A stretch of 64,000 bases of DNA from Aurantibacter crassamenti (GTDB lineage: Bacteria > Bacteroidota > Bacteroidia > Flavobacteriales > Flavobacteriaceae). A program made the position numbers and the translations under genes. How positions within the stretch are numbered: the first letter of the stretch is position 1; each line of letters opens with the position of its first letter. The stretch spans positions 1,302,001-1,366,000 of the forward strand of contig NZ_JAFBGM010000002.1 of NCBI RefSeq assembly GCF_016811105.1. Reading direction: 5' to 3'. Positions 18,188 through 27,628 of this stretch are shown here, piece by piece. The notes under the pieces were generated by a model, which worked only from the letters and a program-made list of their open reading frames with translations, searched no databases and had not been told where the DNA came from.

Positions 18188-19149
18188 TGAGTCATTATGA
18201 TGTTGTTATTATTGGAGGAGGTCCCATTGGTATTGCCTGCGGATTAGAAGCTAAAAAAAAGGGATTAACTTATCTTATTATTGAGAAAGGTCCAATTGTA
18301 AATTCACTTTACAACTACCCAAAGAACATGCAATTCTTTTCAACATCTGAACGATTAGAATTAGATAACATTCCATTCATTAGTATAGAGGCAAAGCCAA
18401 AAAAAAGTGAAGCCTTAGAATACTATAGAAGAATAGTCAGTTCAAATGAAATCGCAATCCACCTTTTTGAAAAAGTAAAATCCGTAGTAAAAGTTAATAC
18501 TAATTTTGACATCACTACTGATATAAATAGTTATACGGCCAATCATGTGGTTGTTGCTACAGGTTTTTATGACCTGCCGAATACGCTAAATGTCACTGGT
18601 GAAGATTTGCCAAAAGTATCACATTATTATAATGACCCTCATTACTATGCAAATCAAAAGGTGGCCATTTTAGGCGCTAGTAATTCAGCAATAGATGCAG
18701 CTTTAGAATGTTGGCGAAAAGGGGCTGAAGTATCTCTTATAATTCGTGGACCTGAAATAGGTCACCGGGTCAAATACTGGGTACGACCAGATATTATAAA
18801 TAGAATAGAAGAAGGAAGTATTACAGCATATTATAATTCAACTGTACAAGAGATTAATGAAACCAGTATTATAATAAATACATCAAAAGGTAAAACAACA
18901 CTTGAAAATGATTTTGTTTTAGCACTAACCGGTTATAAACCAAATTTTGATTTCTTAATCAATATGGGCATTACACTTTCTGAGGATGAAAAACGGTTAC
19001 CGCAGTATAATCCTGAAACGATGGAGACCAATATTGAAGGATTGTATTTAGCAGGAGTTGTATGTGGTGGAATGGAAACACACAAATGGTTTATTGAGAA
19101 CTCAAGAATACATGCTAAGCTTATAATGAAAGATATAGTGCAAAGCTAA
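18187..19149 (+). CDS. ypdA: YpdA family FAD/NADPH-dependent reductase (putative bacillithiol disulfide reductase)
   Basis: A 320-residue flavoprotein. The N-terminal FAD motif is VIIGGGPIGIACGLEA and the second Rossmann motif is AILGASNSAIDAALE; the YpdA signature NSLYNYPKNMQFFSTSE follows the FAD motif. Unlike thioredoxin reductase, no CxxC active site is seen, as in YpdA. In Firmicutes YpdA reduces oxidised bacillithiol with NADPH, and some Bacteroidota make bacillithiol; no bsh gene is in this window, so the substrate is inferred. It overlaps rpe by one base. Confidence 0.85.
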   Translation: MSHYDVVIIGGGPIGIACGLEAKKKGLTYLIIEKGPIVNSLYNYPKNMQFFSTSERLELDNIPFISIEAKPKKSEALEYYRRIVSSNEIAIHLFEKVKSVVKVNTNFDITTDINSYTANHVVVATGFYDLPNTLNVTGEDLPKVSHYYNDPHYYANQKVAILGASNSAIDAALECWRKGAEVSLIIRGPEIGHRVKYWVRPDIINRIEEGSITAYYNSTVQEINETSIIINTSKGKTTLENDFVLALTGYKPNFDFLINMGITLSEDEKRLPQYNPETMETNIEGLYLAGVVCGGMETHKWFIENSRIHAKLIMKDIVQS

Positions 19150-19193
19150 ATAGCACCGCGATTTATTACAAATTCCTACCATTTTATAAAATC

Positions 19194-19245
19194 AAAAAAA
19201 CCGTACTTACAATTTCAAGCAAGCTTGAAATGTTGTACGGTTTTG
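19194..19245. terminator. Bidirectional terminator between ypdA and tRNA-Arg
   Basis: A long dyad: CCGTAC at 19201-19206 with GTACGG at 19235-19240, and an inner TTTCAAGC/GCTTGAAA stem, flanked by A7 on the left and T4 on the right. It can stop transcripts from both sides: ypdA on the plus strand and the tRNA on the minus strand. Confidence 0.82.
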
Positions 19246-19254
19246 TAATAAAAG

Positions 19255-19328
19255 TGACCGCGAAGGGATTCAAACCCCCAACCCTCAGAGCCGAAATCTG
19301 ATGCGCTATTCAGTTGCGCCACGCGGCC
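19255..19328 (-). tRNA. tRNA-Arg (anticodon UCG)
   Basis: The minus strand folds into a complete cloverleaf: acceptor GGCCGCG/CGCGGTC (one G-U pair), D stem GCGC/GCGC, anticodon stem TCAGA/TCTGA with loop TTTCGGC (anticodon TCG, reads CGA codons), T stem GGGGG/CCCTT, and discriminator A at 19255. CCA is not encoded. Confidence 0.96.
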
Positions 19329-19346
19329 TTTAATTTTATGCGACTG

Positions 19347-19793
19347 CTAAGATAATTTATTCTTTACAATGGTAGAAATAGTTTTTCCATCAGCCTGACC
19401 AGCCAACTCTTTTGAAACTAAGCCCATTACTTTTCCCATATCTTTCATACCAGCAGCACCAGTTGATTCTATGACACTTATAACAACCTTTTCAACTTCT
19501 TCTTCTGTCAATTGCGCTGGCAAAAACTTTTCAATTATAGCTACTTCAGCTAGCTCAGGTTCAGCTAAATCAGCACGACCTTGTTCAGTAAAGATAGCAG
19601 CGCTATCTTTTCGTTGTTTGACCAACTTCTGAATCATTTTTATCTCATCATCTTCTGACAACTCCCCAGCCCCACTTTCAGTACTTGCCATTAACAAAGC
19701 TGATTTTATTGCTCGCAATGATTGTAAGGCGACGCTATCTTTAGCCTTCATAGCTGCCTTCATTTGTTCCATCACCTCTTGTTGTAAACCCAT
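19347..19793 (-). CDS. GatB/YqeY domain protein
   Basis: A 148-residue protein made up of the YqeY domain, the helical tail domain also found at the C-terminus of GatB, where it contacts tRNA. Typical segments are LRAIKSALL near the N-terminus, DEIKMIQKLVKQRKDSA in the middle, and MGKVMGLVSKELAGQADGK at the end. The function of free YqeY is unsettled. An upstream in-frame ATG at 19802 adds three residues; MGLQQEV looks more like related starts. It lies downstream of the ftsZ terminator on the same strand and needs its own promoter; TATCTTCG just upstream is a possible -7 box. Confidence 0.93.
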   Translation of the reverse strand: MGLQQEVMEQMKAAMKAKDSVALQSLRAIKSALLMASTESGAGELSEDDEIKMIQKLVKQRKDSAAIFTEQGRADLAEPELAEVAIIEKFLPAQLTEEEVEKVVISVIESTGAAGMKDMGKVMGLVSKELAGQADGKTISTIVKNKLS

Positions 19794-19821
19794 AACTTTC
19801 AATTTCTAAAGGATTGCGAAG

Positions 19822-19860
19822 ATAAAAAATAAACCCGAAAGCGTTGTTCACTTTCGGGTT
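19822..19860 (-). terminator. Intrinsic terminator at the end of the dcw cluster
   Basis: On the minus strand AACCCGAAAG-TGAACAACG-CTTTCGGGTT is followed by TATTTTTTATC. It lies 24 nt after the ftsZ stop codon and ends the long division/cell-wall transcript. Confidence 0.9.
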
Positions 19861-19883
19861 GTATATAAAGTATATCTTAAAAT

Positions 19884-21830
19884 TTAATCTACATTATCTT
19901 CTAAGAATGAATTATTAGTACGTAGTTGTATTTCACCATTACTATCTTCACCTAAAGAGGTTCTTGAAATTTTACTTTCAGACGATCTTTCTGTCAAATT
20001 GATGCCTTGTCTTCTAAAAGCAGGTTCCTTTTCTATATCATCAATCTCAATGCTATTCACATTTCTTTGAAACTTGTAATTGAAATCTTTCAACTTTTTT
20101 CTTCGTTCATCAGCTCTTTGTTTTAAAAGAACTTCAAATGGACTATCAATAGGATCAACCTCTTCTTCAGTTTCAACTTGTTTAGTTTCCTTTAGAATTT
20201 TTTTTTCAAATATCAACTCGTCTTCAACAATCTTTGGCTCAAACTCCTCAGCTTTTGATTTAGCACCAGTTAACTTGTTTTCAAGCTCCATATAATCATC
20301 AAGACTATAGCGTGTTTCTCCTTGTTTATTGTACTCAAGAACAGGAATAACCTCTATGTGATCTTTCACATCAAGTTCATTTACTTCCTCATCTAAGTTA
20401 AAACTAACCATGTCGTCTTTCTCTTCTTGAAAATTTTCATTTTCAGTAACCAAAGGCAAATCAAAACTCATAGCAAATTGATCTTCTTCTTCATCAGAAG
20501 TAAGTTCTTGTGGGTCTACTACTTCAATATTCTTAGCAGCTTCTGATGTATCTATAATAACAAAATCATCTTCGCTTACTTCACCTTTTGCAACTTCTTC
20601 AATTACTTCATCGTAAAAAACATTGAAATTTTTGATGTAATTGGTAGTAGGTATTAAATCCATACCTAATTCGGTTTCAGAATCATCAATCAAAGTATGT
20701 TTTACAATAGGTTCAGGCTCAGGAGCAACTTCTTCCTCTAAACGATGCACTACATTTTGAGCTGTTAAATCACGTTCTGCACGTTGTTCTTCTTCTAATG
20801 TGTGAATGATTTTCTTAGCCTCAGTATTGACTATTTCATTTTGCTGATCGATGTTAAATCCTGTAGCAATTACAGTAACCGCAATAGCTTCTCCTAAATC
20901 TTCATCTTCGCCAACACCCATAATGATATTAGCACCATGGCCAGCCTGCACTTGAATATGGTCATTAATTTCACCTATTTCATCAATGGTGATTTCTTGT
21001 GATCCAGAAACAATTAATAGTAAAACGTTTTTAGCACCTGCGATTTTATTATCATTCAATAATGGAGAATCTAAGGCTTTCATGATTGCTTCATTAGCTC
21101 TTGATGAACCTGATGCAATCGCAGAACCCATAATGGCAGTTCCACTATTAGATAATACCGTTTTAGCATCTCTAAGGTCAATATTTTGAGTGTAATGATG
21201 CGTAATTACTTCAGCAATACCTCTTGCTGCAGTAGATAATACTTCATCGGCTTTTGAGAAACCTGCTTTGAATCCTAAATTTCCGTAAACTTCACGAAGT
21301 TTATTATTGTTTATAACAATTAATGAATCTACGTTAGCACGTAATTTTTCAATACCTATTTGAGCTTGTTCGCAACGTGTTTTACCTTCAAATTCAAAAG
21401 GCATTGTAACTATACCAACAGTAAGAACATCTAAATCTTTTGCCTGTCTAGCAATAACCGGAGCAGCACCAGTACCTGTGCCCCCGCCCATGCCTGCAGT
21501 AATGAAAATCATTTTAGTTGTTGGAGATAACATTTGTTTAATTTCCTCCATACTTTCAAGAGCAGCCTGTTCACCTACTTCAGGATTGGCACCAGCACCC
21601 AAACCTTCAGTTAATGAAACGCCCAATTGAATTTTATTTGGAACGGAACTACTATTTAGTGCTTGAGAATCGGTATTACAGATAATGAAATCGACTCCAT
21701 TAATTCCTGATTGGAACATATGGTTGATAGCGTTGCTTCCGCCACCACCGACTCCAATCACTTTAATTACATTACTCTGGTTCTTTGGGAGGTCAAATGA
21801 GATATTATCAAAATCGTTATTATTGCTCAT
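19884..21830 (-). CDS. ftsZ: Cell division protein FtsZ with long acidic linker
   Basis: Tubulin-like GTPase that builds the Z ring. The GTP-binding core covers roughly residues 1-330, with GVGGGGSNAINHM near 27 and the tubulin signature GGGTGTGAAPVIA. The protein has 648 residues against 383 in E. coli: a linker of about 260 residues, very rich in Glu and Asp, separates the core from a conserved peptide EPAFRRQGINL, the likely FtsA-binding tail, and a further tail ends in NSFLEDNVD. A long linker is usual in Bacteroidota. It is last in the dcw cluster, 44 nt after ftsA, followed by a strong terminator. Confidence 0.97.
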   Translation of the reverse strand: MSNNNDFDNISFDLPKNQSNVIKVIGVGGGGSNAINHMFQSGINGVDFIICNTDSQALNSSSVPNKIQLGVSLTEGLGAGANPEVGEQAALESMEEIKQMLSPTTKMIFITAGMGGGTGTGAAPVIARQAKDLDVLTVGIVTMPFEFEGKTRCEQAQIGIEKLRANVDSLIVINNNKLREVYGNLGFKAGFSKADEVLSTAARGIAEVITHHYTQNIDLRDAKTVLSNSGTAIMGSAIASGSSRANEAIMKALDSPLLNDNKIAGAKNVLLLIVSGSQEITIDEIGEINDHIQVQAGHGANIIMGVGEDEDLGEAIAVTVIATGFNIDQQNEIVNTEAKKIIHTLEEEQRAERDLTAQNVVHRLEEEVAPEPEPIVKHTLIDDSETELGMDLIPTTNYIKNFNVFYDEVIEEVAKGEVSEDDFVIIDTSEAAKNIEVVDPQELTSDEEEDQFAMSFDLPLVTENENFQEEKDDMVSFNLDEEVNELDVKDHIEVIPVLEYNKQGETRYSLDDYMELENKLTGAKSKAEEFEPKIVEDELIFEKKILKETKQVETEEEVDPIDSPFEVLLKQRADERRKKLKDFNYKFQRNVNSIEIDDIEKEPAFRRQGINLTERSSESKISRTSLGEDSNGEIQLRTNNSFLEDNVD

Positions 21831-21874
21831 AGTACTTATATTACTGGTTTATGTTCTATTTTTTATTAGGGGGC

Positions 21875-23233
21875 TTACTCTGCGTTATCTAAAAATTCTT
21901 TCAACTTTTCAGACCATTTATCAAAAACAGATTTTCGATGTTTCATAGTTTTATCTGAAGCAGCGTTAATATCCTCTTCTTTATCTTCTTCTGTGTTATC
22001 GTCTTCTTTTCCGGCCTTAACCGGCTCAGGCTCTACCATTTCAGGTTCTAAACCATCATCAAATCCTTTATGGTCATTCTTAATAGCATTCATAAGTAGA
22101 CCAACAGCTGTAGCATATAAAGGACTAGCAATTTCTTCATCAGAGTTACCGGCTAAATGTTCATTCGGATAACCAATTCTGGTATCCATACCAGTAATAT
22201 ATTCCACCAATTGCTTAAGGTGCTTCAACTGGCTTCCACCACCTGTAAGAACTATACCTGCTATTAATTTTTTCTTTTGCTCTTCATGGCCGTAATTCTT
22301 GATTTCAACATATACTTGTTCAATAATCTCAACTACCCTTGCATGAATAATTTTAGAAAGATTTTTAAGTGTAATTTCTTTTGGTTCACGACCTCTTAAT
22401 CCAGGTATTGAAACTATCTCATTGTCTTTATTTTCACCAGGCCATGCAGAACCAAACTTCAATTTCAATAACTCAGCCTGCTTTTCAATAATTGAACACC
22501 CTTCTTTTATGTCTTCAGTAATAACACCACCACCAAATGGTATTACCGCTGTATGACGAATGATACCGTCTTTAAAAACTGCCAAATCAGTTGTACCACC
22601 ACCTATATCAATTAATGCTACACCAGCTTCTTTTTCTTCTTTACTTAAAACCGCATCAGAAGAAGCTAAAGGCTCTAAAGTTATGTTACCTAAATCTAGA
22701 CCAGCGCTTTTAATACATCGTCCTACATTTCTAATTGAAGAAATTTGACCAACTACAACATGAAAATTAGCCTCTAAACGACCACCATACATGCCTATTG
22801 GTTCTTTGATTTCGGCCTGCCCATCAATTTTATACTCTTGTGGTAGCACATGAATAATCTCTTCACCAGGTAGCATTACCAAAGTATAAACTTGATTCAC
22901 CAACCTATCTAAATCATCATCATTGATAACCTCTTCAGAATCCGATCTTGTGATATAATCACTATGCTGTAAACTTCGAATGTGTTGCCCAGCAATGCCA
23001 ACAACAACAGAACCAATTTTAAGTCCTGAATTAGCTTCAGCTTCTTCAACAGCTTGTTGAATTGACTTGATAGTTTGGGTAATATTATTTACCACCCCTC
23101 TGTGCACACCAAGACTTTTAGACTTGCCGATACCTAGCACTTCTATTTTGCCGTATTCATTTTCTTTACCTATGATTGCAACAATCTTGGTTGTACCGAT
23201 ATCGAGACCTACTGAATATTTTGTTGTTTCCAT
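21875..23233 (-). CDS. ftsA: Cell division protein FtsA
   Basis: Actin-like ATPase that anchors FtsZ to the membrane. The 452-residue protein starts with VGLDIGTTKIVAIIG, has the phosphate-2 motif ALIDIGGGTTDLAVF and the adenosine motif IVLTGGGSQLKHL. The 1C domain lies between the ATP-binding halves. A charged stretch of about 60 residues precedes a C-terminal amphipathic helix (SVFDKWSEKLKEFL), the membrane-targeting segment. It follows ftsQ by 4 nt and precedes ftsZ by 44 nt in the dcw transcript. Confidence 0.96.
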   Translation of the reverse strand: METTKYSVGLDIGTTKIVAIIGKENEYGKIEVLGIGKSKSLGVHRGVVNNITQTIKSIQQAVEEAEANSGLKIGSVVVGIAGQHIRSLQHSDYITRSDSEEVINDDDLDRLVNQVYTLVMLPGEEIIHVLPQEYKIDGQAEIKEPIGMYGGRLEANFHVVVGQISSIRNVGRCIKSAGLDLGNITLEPLASSDAVLSKEEKEAGVALIDIGGGTTDLAVFKDGIIRHTAVIPFGGGVITEDIKEGCSIIEKQAELLKLKFGSAWPGENKDNEIVSIPGLRGREPKEITLKNLSKIIHARVVEIIEQVYVEIKNYGHEEQKKKLIAGIVLTGGGSQLKHLKQLVEYITGMDTRIGYPNEHLAGNSDEEIASPLYATAVGLLMNAIKNDHKGFDDGLEPEMVEPEPVKAGKEDDNTEEDKEEDINAASDKTMKHRKSVFDKWSEKLKEFLDNAE

Positions 23234-23237
23234 TCTT

Positions 23238-23957
23238 TTAAATTTTGGTGCACACTACTTGGTTATTGAATTCTAAATTGACCATTGCGTATTCGTTCAA
23301 AGTTTCATCTTTATCAGCTTTGCTGTAAAATGCCTTGAATTTTTTAAACTTCACTTCAAGGTCCTCTATATTTCCCAAATTCACCACAAACTGCTCCATT
23401 CGGAATTTTAGTTGATAATTTTCTACACTTTCAATGTGAATACCTATTACATTTTTACGTAAAAATTCATCAGTATTTATAAATTTCAATATTTCATATG
23501 CATCTTCAAGACCTTTACCTGTAATGTCACCAGTAATAATTGGCACTCTTGCCGAATGACTGCTCGAAAAAGGCATGTGTTTTCCCTCATCATCCAAATA
23601 AAATTTGGTTTCACCTTCTACACGCCCAATTGGTTGTCGTTGAATAATTTTCGACGTGAGCTCACCACTTACCGTTAGATAAACTTCGGCACTTTTAACC
23701 ATTTCATTGGCCTCGATGACATCTTCAATAGTATTCAAAACTAATTTTTCTTTAGGCACATTAGTAAGCGGTCCGTAATTTTGTATTAACAATTTATTAA
23801 CCGCTCCTTGAGTGATATACAAATTTTGATCACCAACGAATTCAATATTGATTCCGTTAACCTTTTTTTGCATATTTCTATGATTAGAAAATGCGTAAAG
23901 CCCTGTAACTAATAGCAATAAGCCAGATAGTTTAATAAAGTTCATATTAATTCGCAT
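23238..23957 (-). CDS. ftsQ: Cell division protein FtsQ
   Basis: Bitopic inner membrane protein of the divisome. One transmembrane segment (residues about 8-24, LSGLLLLVTGLYAF) precedes a periplasmic part with a POTRA-like region (INIEFVGDQNLYIT) and the FtsQ/DivIB domain. Three in-frame starts are possible: 23963, 23957 (MRINMNF, chosen) and 23945. The first two overlap murC; 23945 starts 1 nt after its stop. Sequence is divergent, as is usual for FtsQ in this phylum, so the call leans on the murC-ftsQ-ftsA order. Confidence 0.88.
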   Translation of the reverse strand: MRINMNFIKLSGLLLLVTGLYAFSNHRNMQKKVNGINIEFVGDQNLYITQGAVNKLLIQNYGPLTNVPKEKLVLNTIEDVIEANEMVKSAEVYLTVSGELTSKIIQRQPIGRVEGETKFYLDDEGKHMPFSSSHSARVPIITGDITGKGLEDAYEILKFINTDEFLRKNVIGIHIESVENYQLKFRMEQFVVNLGNIEDLEVKFKKFKAFYSKADKDETLNEYAMVNLEFNNQVVCTKI

Positions 23958-25299
23958 ATTCAAATTCTTTTGTAATTTTTACCACTTCTAATCCGATATC
24001 ACCAGCTCCCATAGTTACCAGAACTTCAGGATTTTGACTTCTTATTTCACCAATTATCTCGTCTTTTTTAATTACTTTTTTATTCGGATTTTTTATTTTT
24101 TCCATAAGCCACTCAGAACTAACACCTTCTATTGGCTTTTCTCTTGCAGGATAAATATCTAACAATAGAATACTATCAAATTTTGACAGGCTTTCTGCAA
24201 AATCATCAGCAAAATCTTTTGTTCTTGAAAATAGATGTGGCTGAAAAACAACTAACACTTTTTTATTCGGATGCATTTCACAGATAGCATCATAAATAGC
24301 ATTAATCTCTGTTGGATGATGTGCGTAATCATCAATAAAAACAAAATCTTTTTCTTTGATTTTATATGAAAATCTACGTTGCACACCTTTAAATGTTTCA
24401 AGCGCTTTAGCAAGGCGGTCTGGTGGGGAACCAGCTTGTACCGCCATCGCAAAAGCAACCAAACCATTAAGCAAATTATGCCTTCCTGGTTTGTTGAACT
24501 TAACCCCTGTTAAATTAATTTCAGGAGTGCCCAAATCAAAAACGTAGGTGCCATGTACTATTTTTAAATTTCGGATACAAAAATCCGAATTGTCTTCTAT
24601 TCCATATGTGACTCCGTCTATAGGAAGTCCGTTTCTAACAAATAATTTTCCGTTAGGCTTCATGCAACCCACAAAATCTTTAAATGATTGATGTAAAGTT
24701 TCTGCATCACCATAAATATCAAGATGATCCGCATCCATTGAAGTAATGCATGCTACATCAGGAAAAAGCCGTAAAAAAGAACGATCAAATTCATCAGCCT
24801 CAACTACAGAAACTTCATTTCCTTGAAAATAAAAGTTACTATTGAAATCTTCAGAAATACCACCTAAAAAAGCTGTAAACGGTGTACCGGTTTCTTTTAG
24901 CAAATGTGCAAGAATACTACTTGTAGTAGTTTTACCGTGAGTACCTGCAACAGCAAGACAAAAAGTATCTTTTGTAATTAAACCCAATACCTCAGATCGT
25001 TTTTTAATCTGAAAATTATTGTTTAAAAAGAATTGATACTCTGAATGAACTGTTGCAACAGCAGGGGTATAAACCACAAGTGTATTTTCAGGATTTTTAA
25101 AATTTTGTGATATCAGTTCAATTGAATCATCATAATGAATTGCAATACCCAAATTTTCTAATTCTTCAGTAAGCGGTGTTGCAGTTTTATCATAACCAGC
25201 AACATTTTTATTAATGAACTTAAAATAACGCGCAAGTGCTGACATACCAATGCCACCAATACCTATAAAGTAGACGCTATGTATATTATTTAAGTTCAA
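23947..25299 (-). CDS. murC: UDP-N-acetylmuramate--L-alanine ligase
   Basis: Adds L-Ala to UDP-MurNAc, the first peptide step of peptidoglycan synthesis. The 450 residues have the Mur ligase order: N-terminal UDP-binding domain (FIGIGGIGMSALA), ATPase domain with AGTHGKTTTSS and VVEADEFDRSF, and C-terminal domain with DDYAHHPTEI. It lies 29 nt after murG and overlaps the ftsQ start. Length and motifs are standard. Confidence 0.97.
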   Translation of the reverse strand: MNLNNIHSVYFIGIGGIGMSALARYFKFINKNVAGYDKTATPLTEELENLGIAIHYDDSIELISQNFKNPENTLVVYTPAVATVHSEYQFFLNNNFQIKKRSEVLGLITKDTFCLAVAGTHGKTTTSSILAHLLKETGTPFTAFLGGISEDFNSNFYFQGNEVSVVEADEFDRSFLRLFPDVACITSMDADHLDIYGDAETLHQSFKDFVGCMKPNGKLFVRNGLPIDGVTYGIEDNSDFCIRNLKIVHGTYVFDLGTPEINLTGVKFNKPGRHNLLNGLVAFAMAVQAGSPPDRLAKALETFKGVQRRFSYKIKEKDFVFIDDYAHHPTEINAIYDAICEMHPNKKVLVVFQPHLFSRTKDFADDFAESLSKFDSILLLDIYPAREKPIEGVSSEWLMEKIKNPNKKVIKKDEIIGEIRSQNPEVLVTMGAGDIGLEVVKITKEFEYAN

Positions 25300-25328
25300 A
25301 ATCAGACTATATATTTTATTTACAACTA

Positions 25329-26420
25329 TTAATTCTGCAACAGTTTCTCTATTTCGTTCACTATATTTTTGGTGGCATTTGGTAGCGCTAATTTTTTAAT
25401 ATTCGCGCTTAGCTCTATTTGTTTTTCTACGGATTGAAACAATTCTGAAAACGTTGCTTCAAAGTTTTCATCTAAATCTTTTTCACGTAACATTAATGCC
25501 GCATTCTCAGAAACCAATGCCTGCGCATTTTTTGTCTGATGATCTTCCGCTACATTTGGTGAAGGAATAAAAAGTGTAGGCTTACCAACAATACACAGTT
25601 CAGAAACTGACCCCGCCCCTGCTCTAGAAATAATAAAATCAGCAGCTGCATATGCATAATCCATATTATTTATAAAATCAAGAACCTTTACTGTATCTGA
25701 ATCATACTTTTTATACTCATCTATGTAAAGCTTACCACATTGCCATATCACTTGTAGATTTTTAGACTTAAAAAAATCAAGCTCCTTTTCAATAAGTTGA
25801 TTAACTCTTCTTGCACCAAGACTACCACCTAGTATAAAAATGGTTTTCTTTTCGACATTCAATTTAAAAGAATTAATTGCTTCATTTTTATTGACATTCA
25901 ATGCAACTAAGTCACCACGAACAGGATTACCTGTTTTAATAATTTTATCAGCAGGAAAAAACTTTTCCATGCCGTCATAAGCCACACAAATTTTAGCAAC
26001 TTTATCTTTTAGCAACTTATTGGTCATACCTGCATATGAATTTTGTTCTTGTAAAACACAAGGAATACCACGACCAGAAGCTACTTTTAAAAGTGGCCCA
26101 CTAGCAAAACCACCGGTGCCAATGACAACGTCAGGTTTAAATTGTGATACTATTTTACGTGCTTTCAACAAACTACTTATCAATTTAAATGGAAACATCA
26201 AATTTTTAAATGTCAATTTCCGTTGCAATCCTGTTATCCAAAGACCTTCTATTTTATATCCGGCATTTGGTACTTTTTCCATTTCCATGCGATCTTTTGC
26301 TCCAACAAACAAAAACTCAGCATCAGAATATCTTCTTTTCAACTCATTAGCTATGGCTATGGCCGGATAAATATGTCCGCCTGTACCTCCTCCAGATAAA
26401 ATAAATTTATAACTGCCCAC
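25329..26420 (-). CDS. murG: UDP-GlcNAc--undecaprenyl-PP-MurNAc-pentapeptide GlcNAc transferase
   Basis: Membrane-associated GT28 glycosyltransferase that converts lipid I to lipid II. The 363-residue protein starts with the G-loop [19 protein letters not shown] and has the second G-loop [13 protein letters not shown], and the acceptor region [12 protein letters not shown] that reads the donor. The gene overlaps ftsW by 14 nt, which suggests tight co-translation of the lipid II maker and the polymerase. Confidence 0.97.
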   Translation of the reverse strand: MGSYKFILSGGGTGGHIYPAIAIANELKRRYSDAEFLFVGAKDRMEMEKVPNAGYKIEGLWITGLQRKLTFKNLMFPFKLISSLLKARKIVSQFKPDVVIGTGGFASGPLLKVASGRGIPCVLQEQNSYAGMTNKLLKDKVAKICVAYDGMEKFFPADKIIKTGNPVRGDLVALNVNKNEAINSFKLNVEKKTIFILGGSLGARRVNQLIEKELDFFKSKNLQVIWQCGKLYIDEYKKYDSDTVKVLDFINNMDYAYAAADFIISRAGAGSVSELCIVGKPTLFIPSPNVAEDHQTKNAQALVSENAALMLREKDLDENFEATFSELFQSVEKQIELSANIKKLALPNATKNIVNEIEKLLQN

Positions 26421-27618
26421 TTAGTACTTCTAAAGGGTTTGTTATTTGTATATCTGAACTCTCACTATCACTTTTCTTTCTGTCTTTATCTTTTACGCTA
26501 GCACTTAAAATGATGCCTATTGCTAAACAGGTCATCCAACTTGAGGTACCACCACTACTAATTAAGGGTAATGTTTGCCCCGTTACCGGAAATAATTCAA
26601 CAGCTACCGCCATATTAATTAAAGCTTGAAATACAATTGGCAAGCCAACCCCTAAAACCAATAATTTTGTAAAAATTGATGAATTTGCATTTGCAACAAC
26701 AGCAATTCTAAACAGCAACAACAGATAAAAAAACATTACTACAATACCACCGACAAGTCCGTATTCTTCAACAATAATTGCATAGATAAAATCTGATGAA
26801 CTCTGTGGCAAGAAATTCTTTTGTACACTTTTACCGGCACCTTTACCAACAATACCTCCGGTTGCAATTGCAATTTTTGCTCTTTCAATTTGGTAACTTG
26901 CATCACTATCAACTTCATCATTGTTGAAATTTGTAATTCGATGTTCCCAAGTACTTACTCTATTACTAAATGCATCAGGAAAAGCTTTAGCTGTAAGTAT
27001 AAAAAGTGTAAGACACAACAAACCAGTACCTACGATACTTAGCAAGTATTTAGCAGGATATCCTCCTAAAAAACAAAGCAATAAAACCATTGAAAAGATG
27101 ATACCTGCTGTAGAAAAATTCGCCGGCAATATTAAAATAATCACCAGAAAAACAGGCACCCATAACGGAAGTATACTTTCTTTAAAAGTGATTTCTTGAT
27201 CTTTAATTTTAGACAAGTATCGCGCTACGTATATCATTAATACAACCGACGCTAAATTTGATGTTTGAAACGTAATACCTACAAGTGGTAATTGAATCCA
27301 TCGGCTAGCATTAGCACCATCAATAGTAGTTCCTTGTGCTATTGTAAAAATTAAAAGCACTAAAACAATGGGCATTGCAATAAGTGACAAACCTTTAAAA
27401 TAGTGACTAGGTATGCGGTGAATGCCAAAAATAATTCCGAATCCAAGAATTAATAACATTGCATGCTTTACCAAATACCCCATAGTAGTACCACTACCTA
27501 CAACATAAACCAAATTACTACTGGCACTATACACCGGTAAAAATGAAAACAAAGCCAAGAGTGCCACAACGGCCCAAATGGTTTTATCTCCTTTAATATT
27601 TTGGAATAATGTTTTCAC
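26407..27618 (-). CDS. ftsW: SEDS peptidoglycan glycosyltransferase FtsW
   Basis: Polytopic inner-membrane protein of the RodA/FtsW/SpoVE family, which polymerises lipid II at the septum with its cognate class B PBP (ftsI, upstream in this cluster). The 403 residues contain about ten hydrophobic segments. The SEDS signatures seen are [24 protein letters not shown] with the EE pair near the active site, and [12 protein letters not shown]. The cytoplasmic tail is short. Position between murD and murG within dcw favours FtsW over RodA. Confidence 0.94.
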   Translation of the reverse strand: MKTLFQNIKGDKTIWAVVALLALFSFLPVYSASSNLVYVVGSGTTMGYLVKHAMLLILGFGIIFGIHRIPSHYFKGLSLIAMPIVLVLLIFTIAQGTTIDGANASRWIQLPLVGITFQTSNLASVVLMIYVARYLSKIKDQEITFKESILPLWVPVFLVIILILPANFSTAGIIFSMVLLLCFLGGYPAKYLLSIVGTGLLCLTLFILTAKAFPDAFSNRVSTWEHRITNFNNDEVDSDASYQIERAKIAIATGGIVGKGAGKSVQKNFLPQSSSDFIYAIIVEEYGLVGGIVVMFFYLLLLFRIAVVANANSSIFTKLLVLGVGLPIVFQALINMAVAVELFPVTGQTLPLISSGGTSSWMTCLAIGIILSASVKDKDRKKSDSESSDIQITNPLEVLSGQL

Positions 27619-27628
27619 TTATATCGAG

